A stretch of 64,000 nt of DNA from CAIQPV01 sp963719855 (GCA_963719855.1 CAVRDK010000004.1:1302001-1366000), one strand, 5' to 3'; counted from the stretch's first letter, positions 47,335 through 57,985 are shown. A program made the numbers and translations. The notes: generated by a model from the letters alone, not told the origin.

Positions 47335-47930
47335 ACAGATTTGCGATCTTAATTTGGTGCAGGCCTAACGTCATTAAGTTAAATTACGTTGGTCTTATGG
47401 TTATGTTATATATTCTGGGTCAACCAGGCTATGGGAAATATCGGTAATTTGCCATCGGTGTTTGTCCTATGCCAGGAGTGCACGGCTTAATTTATAGTTA
47501 ATGGCACAAACCCCATGAGTTGTGCGAATGGCGTTTTGCCCAAGTTCATAGCTGGCCTCCAAAGTTATCAACTTCTGGAAGTTACTCGAACCGGAATATG
47601 GGTAAACTGATTTCAAATCGGCACCAAAATAAATTGCTCTGCAACCCGCGTTGATACTTTGTTTCGACGCACGAATTCGTAAGTTAACCGGACACTACTG
47701 TAGTATTATCGAGTCATCTCAAGACACAGATGAACTCAAAACCCGTTCGTCCTGGGCTTGCCGAAGATTGAATGGATAGATGAATTGGATTCATCCCAAA
47801 AAATCCATTAGAGCCGATTTGTTCCTTCCCACTGCATGGGGGAGGGGATGTGTCTAATGGACAATCCGGGGTCATGGCGGGCTTCGACAAGCGCAGCCCG
47901 AACGGATTAAATATGTTTGGCTAAACGAAC
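47335..47930. other. Non-coding stretch upstream of ychJ
   Basis: About 600 bp with no supported gene. Contains an ATCGGTGTTTGTCCTATG end (47455), a REP-like GTTCGTCCTGGGCTTGCCGA (about 47745), a CCATTAGA/TCTAATGG inverted repeat (about 47807/47855), and GGGCTTCGACAAGC (about 47880), all typical of short dispersed repeats. The riboswitch promoter must lie at its left edge. Confidence 0.5.
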
Positions 47931-48317
47931 TTGGAAAAACAACCTACTCTTTGTCCGTGCGGCAACAATAAATATGCCAATTGCTGCGGACGGTATCTGG
48001 ACTGCGGCGAAGCCGCCTCCACTGCCGAAACATTAATGCGCTCGCGCTACACCGCATACACGTTGTTGCGCGAGGATTATTTGCTGGCGACCTGGCATTC
48101 CTCAACGCGACCCGTTACGCTAAATCTGGCGAATGACATCGCCACCAAGTGGCTGGGGCTGGAAGTAAAGCGCCATGAGTTGCAACAATCGGATCAAGCA
48201 GTGGTGGAATTTGTGGCGAGATATAAAGTGAAAGGTCGCGCGCATCGGTTGCATGAAGTGAGCCGGTTTGTGCGCGAGAATGAACAATGGTTCTATGTGG
48301 ATGGGGATGTTGGCTAG
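47931..48317 (+). CDS. ychJ: YchJ family SEC-C motif protein
   Basis: 128 residues, starting at TTG 47931. The N-terminal SEC-C zinc motif is CPCGNNKYANCCGRYL, with a second CG near residue 25, followed by the NTF2-like UPF0225 domain (LMRSRYTAYTLLREDYLLATWH). Ends RENEQWFYVDGDV as usual. Function in the cell is unknown. It is convergent with the diguanylate cyclase, with a palindromic repeat between them. Confidence 0.9.
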   Translation: MEKQPTLCPCGNNKYANCCGRYLDCGEAASTAETLMRSRYTAYTLLREDYLLATWHSSTRPVTLNLANDIATKWLGLEVKRHELQQSDQAVVEFVARYKVKGRAHRLHEVSRFVRENEQWFYVDGDVG

Positions 48318-48349
48318 GTTTTGCCATCCTGCCTCTCGGCAACATATTC

Positions 48350-48485
48350 AGGGAACCTTTATTAATTCAAATTTCTAAGCCAGACAAGGCGCGAGTAAAA
48401 AATTGCGACGACGCATATGTATGATATGTTAGGAGTAATTTTTTTATGAGTATGGCAACGAAATTTGAATTATATAGAGGTTCCC
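48350..48485. repeat. AGGGAACC-ended palindromic repeat, full copy
   Basis: AGGGAACCT...AATTCAAATT at the left and its complement at the right, with an inner palindrome (AAAAAATTGCGAC near 48400 facing GGAGTAATTTTTTT). Related to 57127-57270 and 30576-30641. It occupies the gap between the convergent ychJ and cyclase genes and could fold as a bidirectional terminator. Confidence 0.75.
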
Positions 48486-48486
48486 T

Positions 48487-49776
48487 TCACTCATCAGGTT
48501 TTCTCGGTAACACATCCCGATAAAACTTATAGGTATTTTTTCCGCTTTGTTTTGCCAGATACATTGCATCGTCAGCTTGCTTGGTGAGCGTTTCGGGGTC
48601 GTTTGAACTATCTGGATATATGGAAATGCCGACGCTGCCCCCCACTTGGCATCTTTGCCCTTTAAATTCGAATGGCTCCGATAATGCAGTGATTATTTTG
48701 CTTGCCATCAATGCGGCGTTTTCATCTGATCCAATTTCGTTCAACACAAAAATGAATTCGTCCCCGCCTACCCGTGCTACCGTGTCCGAGGCTCGGATTG
48801 TTTCTCTCAGCCTTTTGGAAACCCCGCGTAACAACATGTCACCCGCATCGTGCCCCAGCGTATCGTTGACGTTCTTGAATCCATCAAGATCGAGAAACAA
48901 CACGGCAACTTTGTAATTATTGCGCTTGGCCATTGAAACGCAATGTTCAAGGCCATCCAGGAACAAAGCACGGTTCGGGAGATCTGTTAAGAAGTCGTAG
49001 TGGGCTAAGTGTGCGATTTTCTCTTCGGTCAGTTTGCGTTCTGTAATATCCCGGACGATGCCGATAAAGTAACGCTGCCCACCCAATATCATTTCCGATG
49101 CGGACAGTTCCATGGGAAACTGTTTGCCATTTTTTCGGACGGCTACCACCTCACGTCCGCGTACACCTATGATCTTTGCCTCGCCAGTCTGTATATAGTG
49201 ATTGACGTAGGATGCATGCTCGCTTCGAATAGGCTCGGGCATCAGTATGTTCAGATTTTTGCCTAATACATCCTTCTGTGCATAACCAAAAATTTCCTCG
49301 GCTGCGGGATTTAATCCAAGAATCTCCCCGGCTTCATTGATCGTGATGATGCCATCCATTGCGTTGTGGATAATAGCTTGCAGTTGACTTTGACTTTTCT
49401 CCAACTCTCCCTTGATCTGTTTCAGGTTGGTCACCATTTGCCAGAACAAATTGACTTCAAGGCCACTCGCTACCCTCTTGCGATCGCCAAAAACCTTGCC
49501 AACTTCTGCGGCGATGGAATCATCGTGCGATAAGTTGTACACAATGCAGTCTGGATAGTCTTTGCAGGCATGGAGTGCTTCGACGGCATTGGAATAGGTT
49601 GAAACCCCGTGGCTTTCCGCCAGTTTTATTCCAGGTGCGGCGGGATTGGAATCTACTACGGCGATAACATTGACAAGCCTGTCTTCCATGAACATCTCAA
49701 GCAGTGCAGAGCCTCCGCGTCCTGCGCCAATAATCAGGACGGGATATCCTTGCGTTTCTTGTGTTTCAGGGTTCAT
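48487..49776 (-). CDS. Diguanylate cyclase with Rossmann-like N-terminus, PAS and GGDEF domains
   Basis: 429 residues, cytoplasmic. Residues 10-125 form a nucleotide-binding-like fold beginning VLIIGAGRGGSALLEMF with VNVIAVVDSNPAAPG and DCIVYNLSHDD, then a PAS domain (about 145-265, ending GIVRDITERKLTEEK) and a GGDEF domain with intact active site RVGGDEFIF (about 337-341) and the inhibitory RxxD site RASD five residues before it. It makes c-di-GMP and is probably product-inhibited. The N-terminal GxGxxG fold is an uncommon sensor for this enzyme. Near the PilZ effector and the c-di-GMP riboswitch. Confidence 0.92.
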   Translation of the reverse strand: MNPETQETQGYPVLIIGAGRGGSALLEMFMEDRLVNVIAVVDSNPAAPGIKLAESHGVSTYSNAVEALHACKDYPDCIVYNLSHDDSIAAEVGKVFGDRKRVASGLEVNLFWQMVTNLKQIKGELEKSQSQLQAIIHNAMDGIITINEAGEILGLNPAAEEIFGYAQKDVLGKNLNILMPEPIRSEHASYVNHYIQTGEAKIIGVRGREVVAVRKNGKQFPMELSASEMILGGQRYFIGIVRDITERKLTEEKIAHLAHYDFLTDLPNRALFLDGLEHCVSMAKRNNYKVAVLFLDLDGFKNVNDTLGHDAGDMLLRGVSKRLRETIRASDTVARVGGDEFIFVLNEIGSDENAALMASKIITALSEPFEFKGQRCQVGGSVGISIYPDSSNDPETLTKQADDAMYLAKQSGKNTYKFYRDVLPRKPDE

Positions 49777-49986
49777 TTCTTAAGTAGCCAAGGCGGCAGG
49801 ATTTTTTGCTGGCATAATGTTGCCATACTAATCGATTTATCGAAATACGCAATATTCCAAGCTATGCATTTTACACTCGGTGCTTGAATTCATCCTGTAG
49901 AATCTTATCGGAGTTTGTCCTAATATCGTCAGCCCATCGAGCTATGTAAGCTTCAGGGCTTCTCTATGAATGCATAGGTAAACACA

Positions 49987-51384
<1,398 letters not shown>

Positions 51385-51435
51385 ACATCATGGATTTTAC
51401 GTTATCAGGCACTACACCGATATTCAGGAGATTTA

Positions 51436-52614
51436 ATGACTCAGCCGCCATCAAGTAAAAGTGGCTTCCCGATTCGACGCGTTGTGGCCGTTGCCCTGCT
51501 CATTTTGCTGGCGCTAGGGGCATGGATTTTTACGCGCCCCAAGCCGATAGATGTTGTACTGGCGAAAGTGGATCGCGGCACGGTCGAGGCGACGGTCAGT
51601 AACACGCGCGCCGGCACCATCAAGGCTTGTCGTCGCGCCAGGATTGCACCTCAGGCTGGCGGGCAGATTGCACATTTGCTGGTGAAGAAGGGGCAGCGCG
51701 TCAAAGCTAATCAAGTGTTGCTGGAACTGTGGAACAACGATTTGCAGGCGCAAGAGCGTTTGGCGCAGCAACAACTCGGCACGTCACAGATGCAGGTGCA
51801 GCAGGCTTGTACGCAGGCTGACGAGGCAGACAAGGAAGCCGAACGGGCGCGCCAGTTAAAAGAACGCGGATTTATTTCTGCCGAAGGATTGGATCAGAAA
51901 GTATCTGCGGCCAAGGTGGCACGTGCCGGATGTGACGTTGCGCAAAGTCAAATCGACCAGAGCCATTCTCGTATCGAAGCGGCGCGCGCCGGGCTGGATC
52001 GCATGGTGCTGCGCGCGCCGTTCGACGGTATCGTGGCCGATATCAGTGGGGAATTGGGCGAATTCGCCACGCCCTCGCCGCCCGGCATTCCCACGCCCCC
52101 CGCCATTGACCTGATCGATGACAGTTGCCTGTTCGTTAGCGCGCCGATAGACGAAGTGGATGCGGCCAACATCAAGGCGGGGCAGCGCAGCCGCATCACT
52201 CTGGACGCGATCAAGGGAAAGTTTTTTGCAGGCAAGGTCAAGCGTGTCGCGCCCTATGTGCTGGAAGTGGAGAAACAGGCGCGCACCGTCGAAGTGGAAG
52301 TTGAGTTCGACAATCCGCCTACTGCCGAGAACCTATTGGTAGGCTACAGCGCCGATGTCGAAATCATGCATACCTCCCATGAAAAAGTGTTGCGCATTCC
52401 CACGCAAGCCCTGCTGGAAGGCAAGCGGGTATTGGTCTACGGGGCCGATGGTGTGCTGGAAGAACGCACCGTGACGACGGGTCTGGCTAACTGGGATCGT
52501 ACCGAAATTACCGCAGGATTGAGCGAAGGCGAGCAGATCGTGATGTCGCTCGATCAAGCCGGGGTGAAGGCCGGGGCGCATGTGCAACCGGAAGCAAATA
52601 AACCCGCTAAATGA
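51436..52614 (+). CDS. Periplasmic adaptor subunit of a MacA/HlyD-type efflux system
   Basis: 392 residues from ATG 51436 (AGGAG upstream). An N-terminal membrane anchor (about 14-33) is followed by a lipoyl/barrel-sandwich domain split around a long coiled coil (residues 95-180, rich in Q, E and R), LRAPFDGIVADIS, then beta-barrel and membrane-proximal domains. It joins an inner-membrane ABC exporter to an outer-membrane channel. Its stop overlaps the ATPase start (AAATGATC), so the genes are coupled. Substrate unknown. Confidence 0.92.
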   Translation: MTQPPSSKSGFPIRRVVAVALLILLALGAWIFTRPKPIDVVLAKVDRGTVEATVSNTRAGTIKACRRARIAPQAGGQIAHLLVKKGQRVKANQVLLELWNNDLQAQERLAQQQLGTSQMQVQQACTQADEADKEAERARQLKERGFISAEGLDQKVSAAKVARAGCDVAQSQIDQSHSRIEAARAGLDRMVLRAPFDGIVADISGELGEFATPSPPGIPTPPAIDLIDDSCLFVSAPIDEVDAANIKAGQRSRITLDAIKGKFFAGKVKRVAPYVLEVEKQARTVEVEVEFDNPPTAENLLVGYSADVEIMHTSHEKVLRIPTQALLEGKRVLVYGADGVLEERTVTTGLANWDRTEITAGLSEGEQIVMSLDQAGVKAGAHVQPEANKPAK

Positions 52615-53292
52615 TCCGGCTAGATAAAGTCAGTCGCAGTTTCACAGTCGGTGATCAGCAGGTTGCCGCGTTGCGCGGCATCGACCTGAACATCGCGGCG
52701 GGGGATTATGTTTCCATCATGGGGCCGTCCGGTTCCGGGAAATCCACTCTGCTTAATTTGATTGGCCTGCTAGATCGCCCGAGTTCCGGCACTTATAAGC
52801 TGGATGGCGGCAACGTCACCGCGCTGAATGACGAGCAACAAGCCAAGGTGCGCAGCGAAAAAATCGGCTTCGTGTTCCAGTCGTTTCATCTGGTGCCTCG
52901 CCTGACTGCCGCGATGAACATCGAGTTGCCGCTGATTCTGGCGGGCATTCCTCCCGTCGAACGCAAAGCACGCGTGGTGCAGTTGCTGGAAAACTATGGC
53001 TTGACGGATCGCGCCGATCATCGCCCCGATCAGCTTCTCCGGCGGGCAGCGGCAGCGCGTCGCGATTGCCCGCGCCACCAGCATGCACCCCGCCGTGCTG
53101 CTGGCCGACGAGCCGACCGGCAATCTCGACCAGACCACCGGCAAGGAGGTGATGAATTTGCTGGAGCAATTGGTCGCACAGAATGTCACCCTGATACTCG
53201 TTACCCACGATCCGGTGATCGGCGGACGCGCGACGCGGCAGCTGCATATGGTGGATGGGGAGATCGTGAATGGCACGCAGCGGAATGTTTGA
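52611..53292 (+). CDS. MacB-type ABC transporter ATPase (frameshifted)
   Basis: 226 residues after correction. Walker A GPSGSGKST, Q-loop VFQSFHLVPRLTA, Walker B VLLADEPTGNLD, His switch LVTHDP. One extra T near 53035 disrupts the signature motif: without it the text reads QLSGGQRQRVAIARA, as in LolD/MacB-type proteins. As given, translation would run out of frame to 53333. In this system ATPase and permeases are separate polypeptides. It may be an assembly error, because the rest is intact. Confidence 0.88.
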
Positions 53293-53320
53293 GTTGTGCA
53301 TCATGGTACGCACGACTTTT

Positions 53321-53408
53321 AAATCCCCCCTAGCCCCCCTTTTACAAAGTGGGGAACGTTGCGATGCCTGCGATACCCCACTTTGTAAAAGGGGGGCAGG
53401 GGGGATTT
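53321..53408. repeat. Long G/C-tract inverted repeat inside the efflux operon
   Basis: AAATCCCCCCTAGCCCCCCT then TTTACAAAGTGGGG (to 53354) is mirrored at 53376-53408 as CCCCACTTTGTAAA then AGGGGGGCAGGGGGGATTT, with a 21-bp loop. Near-perfect arms of about 33 bp make this a very strong hairpin between the ATPase and first permease genes. It is a dispersed repeat type and may modulate downstream expression. Confidence 0.85.
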
Positions 53409-53436
53409 GCCGTGGCATCAATACAGACACCATGCC

Positions 53437-54645
53437 ATGAACCTCTCCGACACACTGCTTTTCGCCTCCGGCAGCCTGCGTGGCAGCCGCACACGCACCT
53501 TGCTGATGATCCTGGCGATGTCCATCGGCGTGGCGTCGGTGGTAGTGCTGACCGGGCTAGGGGAGGGCGCGCGGCGGTATGTCGTCAATCAATTTTCCTC
53601 GTTGGGCACGAATCTGGTCATCGTGTTGCCCGGACGCACCGAAACGGCGGGCATCGGGCCGGGCATGTTGCTTGGGCAAATTCCGCGCGAACTCAGCCTC
53701 GACGATGCGCAAGCCTTGTTGCGTAGCCGTGCTGTCTGGCGCATCGCGCCGCTGACCATAGGTTCGTCGCAGATTTCCCTGGGCGCGCTCAACCGCGAAG
53801 TGGTGGTACTGGGATCAACCGGCGATTTGTTGGAAGTGCGTCACATGAGCCTGGCGCAAGGGCAATTTCTGCCTGCCGGTGATGTGCATTCCAGCGAGTC
53901 GGTGTGTGTGCTGGGTACCAAGATCAAGACTGAGTTATTCGGTCAGCAACAGGCCATCGGCGCCTGGGTGCGTCTGGGAGACCGGCGTTTTCGCGTGGTC
54001 GGCGTGATGGCGAGTCAAGGCGAATCCATGGGTTTCAATACCGACGAGATCGTCATGGTGCCGGTCGCATCGGCGCATATGCTGTTCAACACTTCCGGCC
54101 TATTCCGTGTACTGGTGGAAGCTAAAAGCCGCGATGCCATCGAACAAGCCAAACATGATGCCGAAGAAATTTTATTGCGCCGCCACAACGGAGAACGCGA
54201 CGTGACCGTCATCACGCAGGACGCCGTGGTGGCAACCTTCGACCGCATCCTGACTGCATTGACGTTGGCGGTCGGCGGCATTGCCTCCATCAGCCTCGCG
54301 GTGGCGGGCATCCTCATCATGAACGTGATGCTGATCGCTGTCTCGCAACGCGTCAAGGAAATCGGCCTGCTCAAAGCCTTGGGCGCACCCGCCATGCAAA
54401 TCAGGAACCTGTTTTTTGCCGAAGCGATTTTATTGTCCAGTATCGGCAGCGTGGTCGGGTTGATATTGGGAGAAGCCGGGGTATGGGTGATAGGAAAAAT
54501 TTATCCGTCGTTACCGGTGGTCGCGCCCTGGTGGGCGGTACTGGCGGCGATAGCCACTTCGCTTGGCACGGGGATTCTGTTCAGCGTGTGGCCTGCACGC
54601 CGCGCCGCACGGCTCGATCCGGTGATGGCTTTGGCGAGATCATAA
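53437..54645 (+). CDS. MacB/FtsX-like ABC transporter permease, first
   Basis: 402 residues from MNLSDTLLF. Topology of the family: one N-terminal membrane helix (TLLMILAMSIGVASVVVLTG), a large periplasmic domain (about 50-275), and three C-terminal helices (ASISLAVAGILIMNVMLIAV and after) with VKEIGLLKALGA. It ends in PARRAARLDPVMALARS, the usual permease tail. No clear ribosome-binding site. Works with the ATPase and adaptor upstream; paired with a second, similar permease. Confidence 0.9.
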   Translation: MNLSDTLLFASGSLRGSRTRTLLMILAMSIGVASVVVLTGLGEGARRYVVNQFSSLGTNLVIVLPGRTETAGIGPGMLLGQIPRELSLDDAQALLRSRAVWRIAPLTIGSSQISLGALNREVVVLGSTGDLLEVRHMSLAQGQFLPAGDVHSSESVCVLGTKIKTELFGQQQAIGAWVRLGDRRFRVVGVMASQGESMGFNTDEIVMVPVASAHMLFNTSGLFRVLVEAKSRDAIEQAKHDAEEILLRRHNGERDVTVITQDAVVATFDRILTALTLAVGGIASISLAVAGILIMNVMLIAVSQRVKEIGLLKALGAPAMQIRNLFFAEAILLSSIGSVVGLILGEAGVWVIGKIYPSLPVVAPWWAVLAAIATSLGTGILFSVWPARRAARLDPVMALARS

Positions 54646-54646
54646 G

Positions 54647-55846
54647 ATGCTATTCCCCGACCTGATTCGCCTCACCACCTCCAGTTTTCTGGCCTACCGG
54701 ATGCGCAGCTTCCTGACCGGCTTGGGCATCGCTATTGGCATCACGGCGGTGATTCTGCTCACTTCCATCGGCGAAGGCTTGCATCAATTCGTGCTGGCGG
54801 AATTCACCCAGTTCGGCACGAATTTGATTGCCATTCAGCCCGGCAAGACGCAGACGCAGGGCGGCAACGTGGGTATATTAGGCTCAGTCAAGACTATTTC
54901 CATCGAGGACGCGCAAGCCTTGCTGCATTTGCCGAATGTCGAGTACATCAATCCCAGTGTAACGGGAAATGCCGAGGTGAGATTTAATGGCAAGACGCGC
55001 CGCACCACGGTATTCGGGGCGGGGCACGATTTCACCAGGGTCATGGCAAGCAAGGTGCAGATGGGCAGTTCCTTGCCCGACGATGATCCCACCCAGCCGC
55101 GCGCGCTGGTCGTGCTCGGTTCTAAAGTGCGTCAGGAATTATTCGCCGGAGAGAATCCGCTCGGCAGCTATTTGCGCATCGGCGGGCAGCGATATCGGAT
55201 AGTCGGCGTGATGGAACCGAAGGGGCAGATGCTCGGTTTCGATCTCGACGATACCGTATTTATTCCTGCCGCGCGTGCCCTGGAATTATTCAATCGCCCT
55301 GGCCTGATGGAAATCCAGTTGAGCTATAAGGCTAATGCCGACCTGGATGGTGTGGAGCGCGCCATTACCTCATTGCTCAAGGAACGGCATGGGCGCGAAG
55401 ACTTCACGCTGATCCCGCAGGCAAAAGCGCTCGAAGTGCTCGGTTCGGTGCTGGACGTGATTACCTTCGCGGTGGGTGCGCTGGGCGGAATTTCCCTGCT
55501 GGTGGGCGGCGTCGGCATCCTCACCATCATGACCATGGCCGTGAGCGAACGTACCGCAGAAATTGGTTTGTTACGCGCCCTGGGCGCACGCGAGGGACAG
55601 GTGCTGACTCTGTTTCTGGGCGAGGCGATATTACTGTCCGCGCTGGGTGGTTTGGCCGGGCTGGCACTCGGGATCGGCATTGCACAGGCGCTGCATTGGC
55701 TGTTTCCGGAAATGCCGGTGCACACCCCGTGGCTATTCGCCGTGGTCGCCGAACTGAGCGCCGTCAGCATTGGCCTCGCCGCAGGTGTGATGCCCGCACG
55801 GCGCGCGGCGCGGCTCAATCCGGTGGAGGCGCTGCATGAGGAATGA
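54647..55846 (+). CDS. MacB/FtsX-like ABC transporter permease, second
   Basis: 399 residues, starting one base after the first permease's stop. Same topology: helix FLTGLGIAIGITAVILLTS, periplasmic domain, three C-terminal helices (GALGGISLLVGGVGILTIM) and PARRAARLNPVEALHEE. Two different permeases in one operon suggest a heterodimeric exporter. Overlaps the start of earP by 11 bp. Confidence 0.9.
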   Translation: MLFPDLIRLTTSSFLAYRMRSFLTGLGIAIGITAVILLTSIGEGLHQFVLAEFTQFGTNLIAIQPGKTQTQGGNVGILGSVKTISIEDAQALLHLPNVEYINPSVTGNAEVRFNGKTRRTTVFGAGHDFTRVMASKVQMGSSLPDDDPTQPRALVVLGSKVRQELFAGENPLGSYLRIGGQRYRIVGVMEPKGQMLGFDLDDTVFIPAARALELFNRPGLMEIQLSYKANADLDGVERAITSLLKERHGREDFTLIPQAKALEVLGSVLDVITFAVGALGGISLLVGGVGILTIMTMAVSERTAEIGLLRALGAREGQVLTLFLGEAILLSALGGLAGLALGIGIAQALHWLFPEMPVHTPWLFAVVAELSAVSIGLAAGVMPARRAARLNPVEALHEE

Positions 55847-57155
55847 TTCTGTAGCGGCGTTACGCTGCGACATCTTCTGCACAGTGGTGGACAACTACGG
55901 CGATATCGGCGTGTGCTGGCGGCTTGCGCGGCAACTGGCGCATGAGTACGGTGTTGCGGTGCGGCTGTGGGTGGACGATCTGTTGAGTTTCCGCAGGCTG
56001 TGCCCGGAGGTGGATGTATCGTTTGCGCAACAGCAATGTCGTGGCGTAGAGGTCGGGCATTGGGCTGTGTTGTTTCCAGATGTTGAACCTGCCGATCTGG
56101 TGATCGAGGCGTTTGCCTGCAAATTACCGGAGAGTTATGTGGCGGCGATGGCGGCACAACAACACAAACCAGTGTGGGTTAATCTTGAGCATTTGAGCGC
56201 AGAAGATTGGGTCGAGGGTTGCCACAAGCTGCCTTCGCCGCATCCGTCGTTGCCGCTGGTCAAATATTTTCTCTTCCCCGGTTTCACGCCGAAAACAGGC
56301 GGACTGCTGCTGGAGCGCGACCTGCTGGTGCGGCGAGATGCGTTCCAGAACGATGCGGCGCAACAGCAGGCGTTCTGGCAAGCCATCGGCCTGGAACTGC
56401 CTGCGGTGGATACGCTGAAGGTATCGTTGTTCGCTTATGAAAATTCTGCGCTACACGGGTTGTTCGATGCTTGGGCTAGCGGCACACAAGCTGTGCTGTG
56501 CCTCGTGCCGGAAGGGCGTATTTTGCCGCAAGTTGAGCACTATTTCGAAGATGTATCCTTCGACATAACCAGCGACTTGCCCGCTTGCGGGCTTAGTCGA
56601 ATGGCTAGTAGTTCCATCAGGCTCAGGACGAACGGTAGTAGGATGCGGGAGGTGTGGCAGCACGGCAATCTGCATGTGCGCGTGCTGCCGTTCGTTGAGC
56701 AGGAGCGCTACGACGAGCTACTGTGGGCGTGTGACATCAATTTTGTGCGCGGCGAGGATTCCTGCGTGCGGGCGCAATGGGCGGGCAAGCCTTTCATTTG
56801 GCATATCTACCCGCAACATGACGGCGTGCATCTGCAAAAGCTGCGCGCCTTCATGGGGATGTATTGCGCCGGGTTGCCGCCAGATGCGACGCAGGCGCTG
56901 TATGGGCTGTGGGAAGCGTGGAATGGAGGGCAGGCCGCTTCGTCAAAGCCTTTAGTCCTGAGCGCAGCAGAAGGGTCAGGACAGGCCGCTTCGACGGACT
57001 CAGGACAGGCATGGAACCATTTTTGGCCGTACCGGTCTATGTTGCGGCAACATGCCCATGATTGGGCGCAAGAACTTTCCGTTAACAGCCTCGCATTGAA
57101 TCTGCTGGATTTTTTTCGCAGTATTGAGGGTGCCTCTAAAAATTCAAGTTTATAA
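55836..57155 (+). CDS. earP: EF-P arginine rhamnosyltransferase with repeat-derived insertions
   Basis: 439 residues; transfers rhamnose from dTDP-rhamnose to Arg32 of EF-P to relieve ribosome stalling at polyproline. Catalytic pair D19 and D23 in VVDNYGDIGVCW and the sugar-nucleotide motif RGEDSCVRAQWAGKPFIWH are present. Two extra segments are made of dispersed-repeat DNA read in frame: near 56580-56650 (GLSRMASSSIRLRTNG) and 56935-57012 (SKPLVLSAAEGSGQAAS). The C-terminal residues and stop codon come from the palindromic element at 57127. efp follows, its substrate gene. Activity is likely but the insertions make it less certain. Confidence 0.93.
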   Translation: MRNDSVAALRCDIFCTVVDNYGDIGVCWRLARQLAHEYGVAVRLWVDDLLSFRRLCPEVDVSFAQQQCRGVEVGHWAVLFPDVEPADLVIEAFACKLPESYVAAMAAQQHKPVWVNLEHLSAEDWVEGCHKLPSPHPSLPLVKYFLFPGFTPKTGGLLLERDLLVRRDAFQNDAAQQQAFWQAIGLELPAVDTLKVSLFAYENSALHGLFDAWASGTQAVLCLVPEGRILPQVEHYFEDVSFDITSDLPACGLSRMASSSIRLRTNGSRMREVWQHGNLHVRVLPFVEQERYDELLWACDINFVRGEDSCVRAQWAGKPFIWHIYPQHDGVHLQKLRAFMGMYCAGLPPDATQALYGLWEAWNGGQAASSKPLVLSAAEGSGQAASTDSGQAWNHFWPYRSMLRQHAHDWAQELSVNSLALNLLDFFRSIEGASKNSSL

Positions 57156-57270
57156 GCCAAGCAAGGCGTGAGCAAAAAATTGCGACGCTACATATAGTTA
57201 ATATGTAAGAAGTAATTTTTTGTGAGCAACGCAGCATGGCAACGAAAATTGGATTTTTAGAGGTACCCTT
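57127..57270. repeat. AGGGTRCCTCTAAAAAT-ended palindromic repeat, full copy
   Basis: About 144 bp; ends AGGGTGCCTCTAAAAATTC and GGATTTTTAGAGGTACCCTT are inverted repeats, with a second inner palindrome (CAAAAAATTGCG... / ...TAATTTTTTG). The left end forms the last codons and the stop of earP; the right end lies about 45 bp before the efp start. Confidence 0.8.
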
Positions 57271-57315
57271 GATAGAATGCGCGACCTCAAAATTCTAGCT
57301 TAGGCAGGAAATATT

Positions 57316-57876
57316 ATGAAAATCGCTCAAGAACTCCGCGCCGGTAACGTCGTGATGGTTAACAGTCAACCGCTGGTTGTGCAGAAGGCCGAATACAGCC
57401 GCTCCGGTCGTAGCGGCTCGGTGGTCAAAATGAAATTCAAGAACTTGCTCACCGATGCGCCGAGCGAGTCCATTTACCGCGCCGACGACAAATTCGATCA
57501 GGTCATTCTGGATCGCAAGGAATGCACCTATTCCTACTTTGCCGACCCGATGTATGTATTCATGGATGCCGACTACAATCAGCTTGAGGTGGAGAAGGAC
57601 AACTTGGGCGACGCGATTAATTACATCGAAGACGGCATGGCCTGTGAAGTGGTGTTCTACAACGACAAGGCGATTTCCGTTGAATTGCCCAACACCGTAA
57701 CACGCGAAATCATTTACACCGAGCCTTCCGTGCGCGGCGATACTTCCGGCAAAGTGATGAAGACGGCGAAGATCAACACTGGGTTTGAATTGCCCGTTGC
57801 TGCCTTCTGCGAAATCGGCGACAAGATCGAAATCGACACCCGCACCAACGAATTCAAGAAGCGTGTGACGAGCTGA
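57316..57876 (+). CDS. efp: Translation elongation factor P
   Basis: 186 residues, full length, three OB/KOW-like domains. Binds between the ribosomal P and E sites and rescues stalling on consecutive prolines. The tip loop YSRSGRSGS puts Arg at position 32, the residue rhamnosylated by EarP, which fits the gene just upstream (the EpmA/B route would need Lys). AGGAAAT precedes the ATG. Followed by a clear terminator. Confidence 0.97.
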   Translation: MKIAQELRAGNVVMVNSQPLVVQKAEYSRSGRSGSVVKMKFKNLLTDAPSESIYRADDKFDQVILDRKECTYSYFADPMYVFMDADYNQLEVEKDNLGDAINYIEDGMACEVVFYNDKAISVELPNTVTREIIYTEPSVRGDTSGKVMKTAKINTGFELPVAAFCEIGDKIEIDTRTNEFKKRVTS

Positions 57877-57955
57877 TTATTTCGATGCGCGAAAGAAGAA
57901 AAGGCAGCCGCGAGGTCAAGCCGTTCTGCAAAGGTGTTGAGGTTTGGTGTTGAAT

Positions 57956-57985
57956 AAAGCCCTTCTAGTTTCCTAGAAGGGCTTT
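57956..57985 (+). terminator. Rho-independent terminator of efp
   Basis: AAAGCCCTTCTAG and CTAGAAGGGCTTT form a perfect 13-bp stem around a 4-nt loop, followed by a T-rich ATCTTT. Confidence 0.85.
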
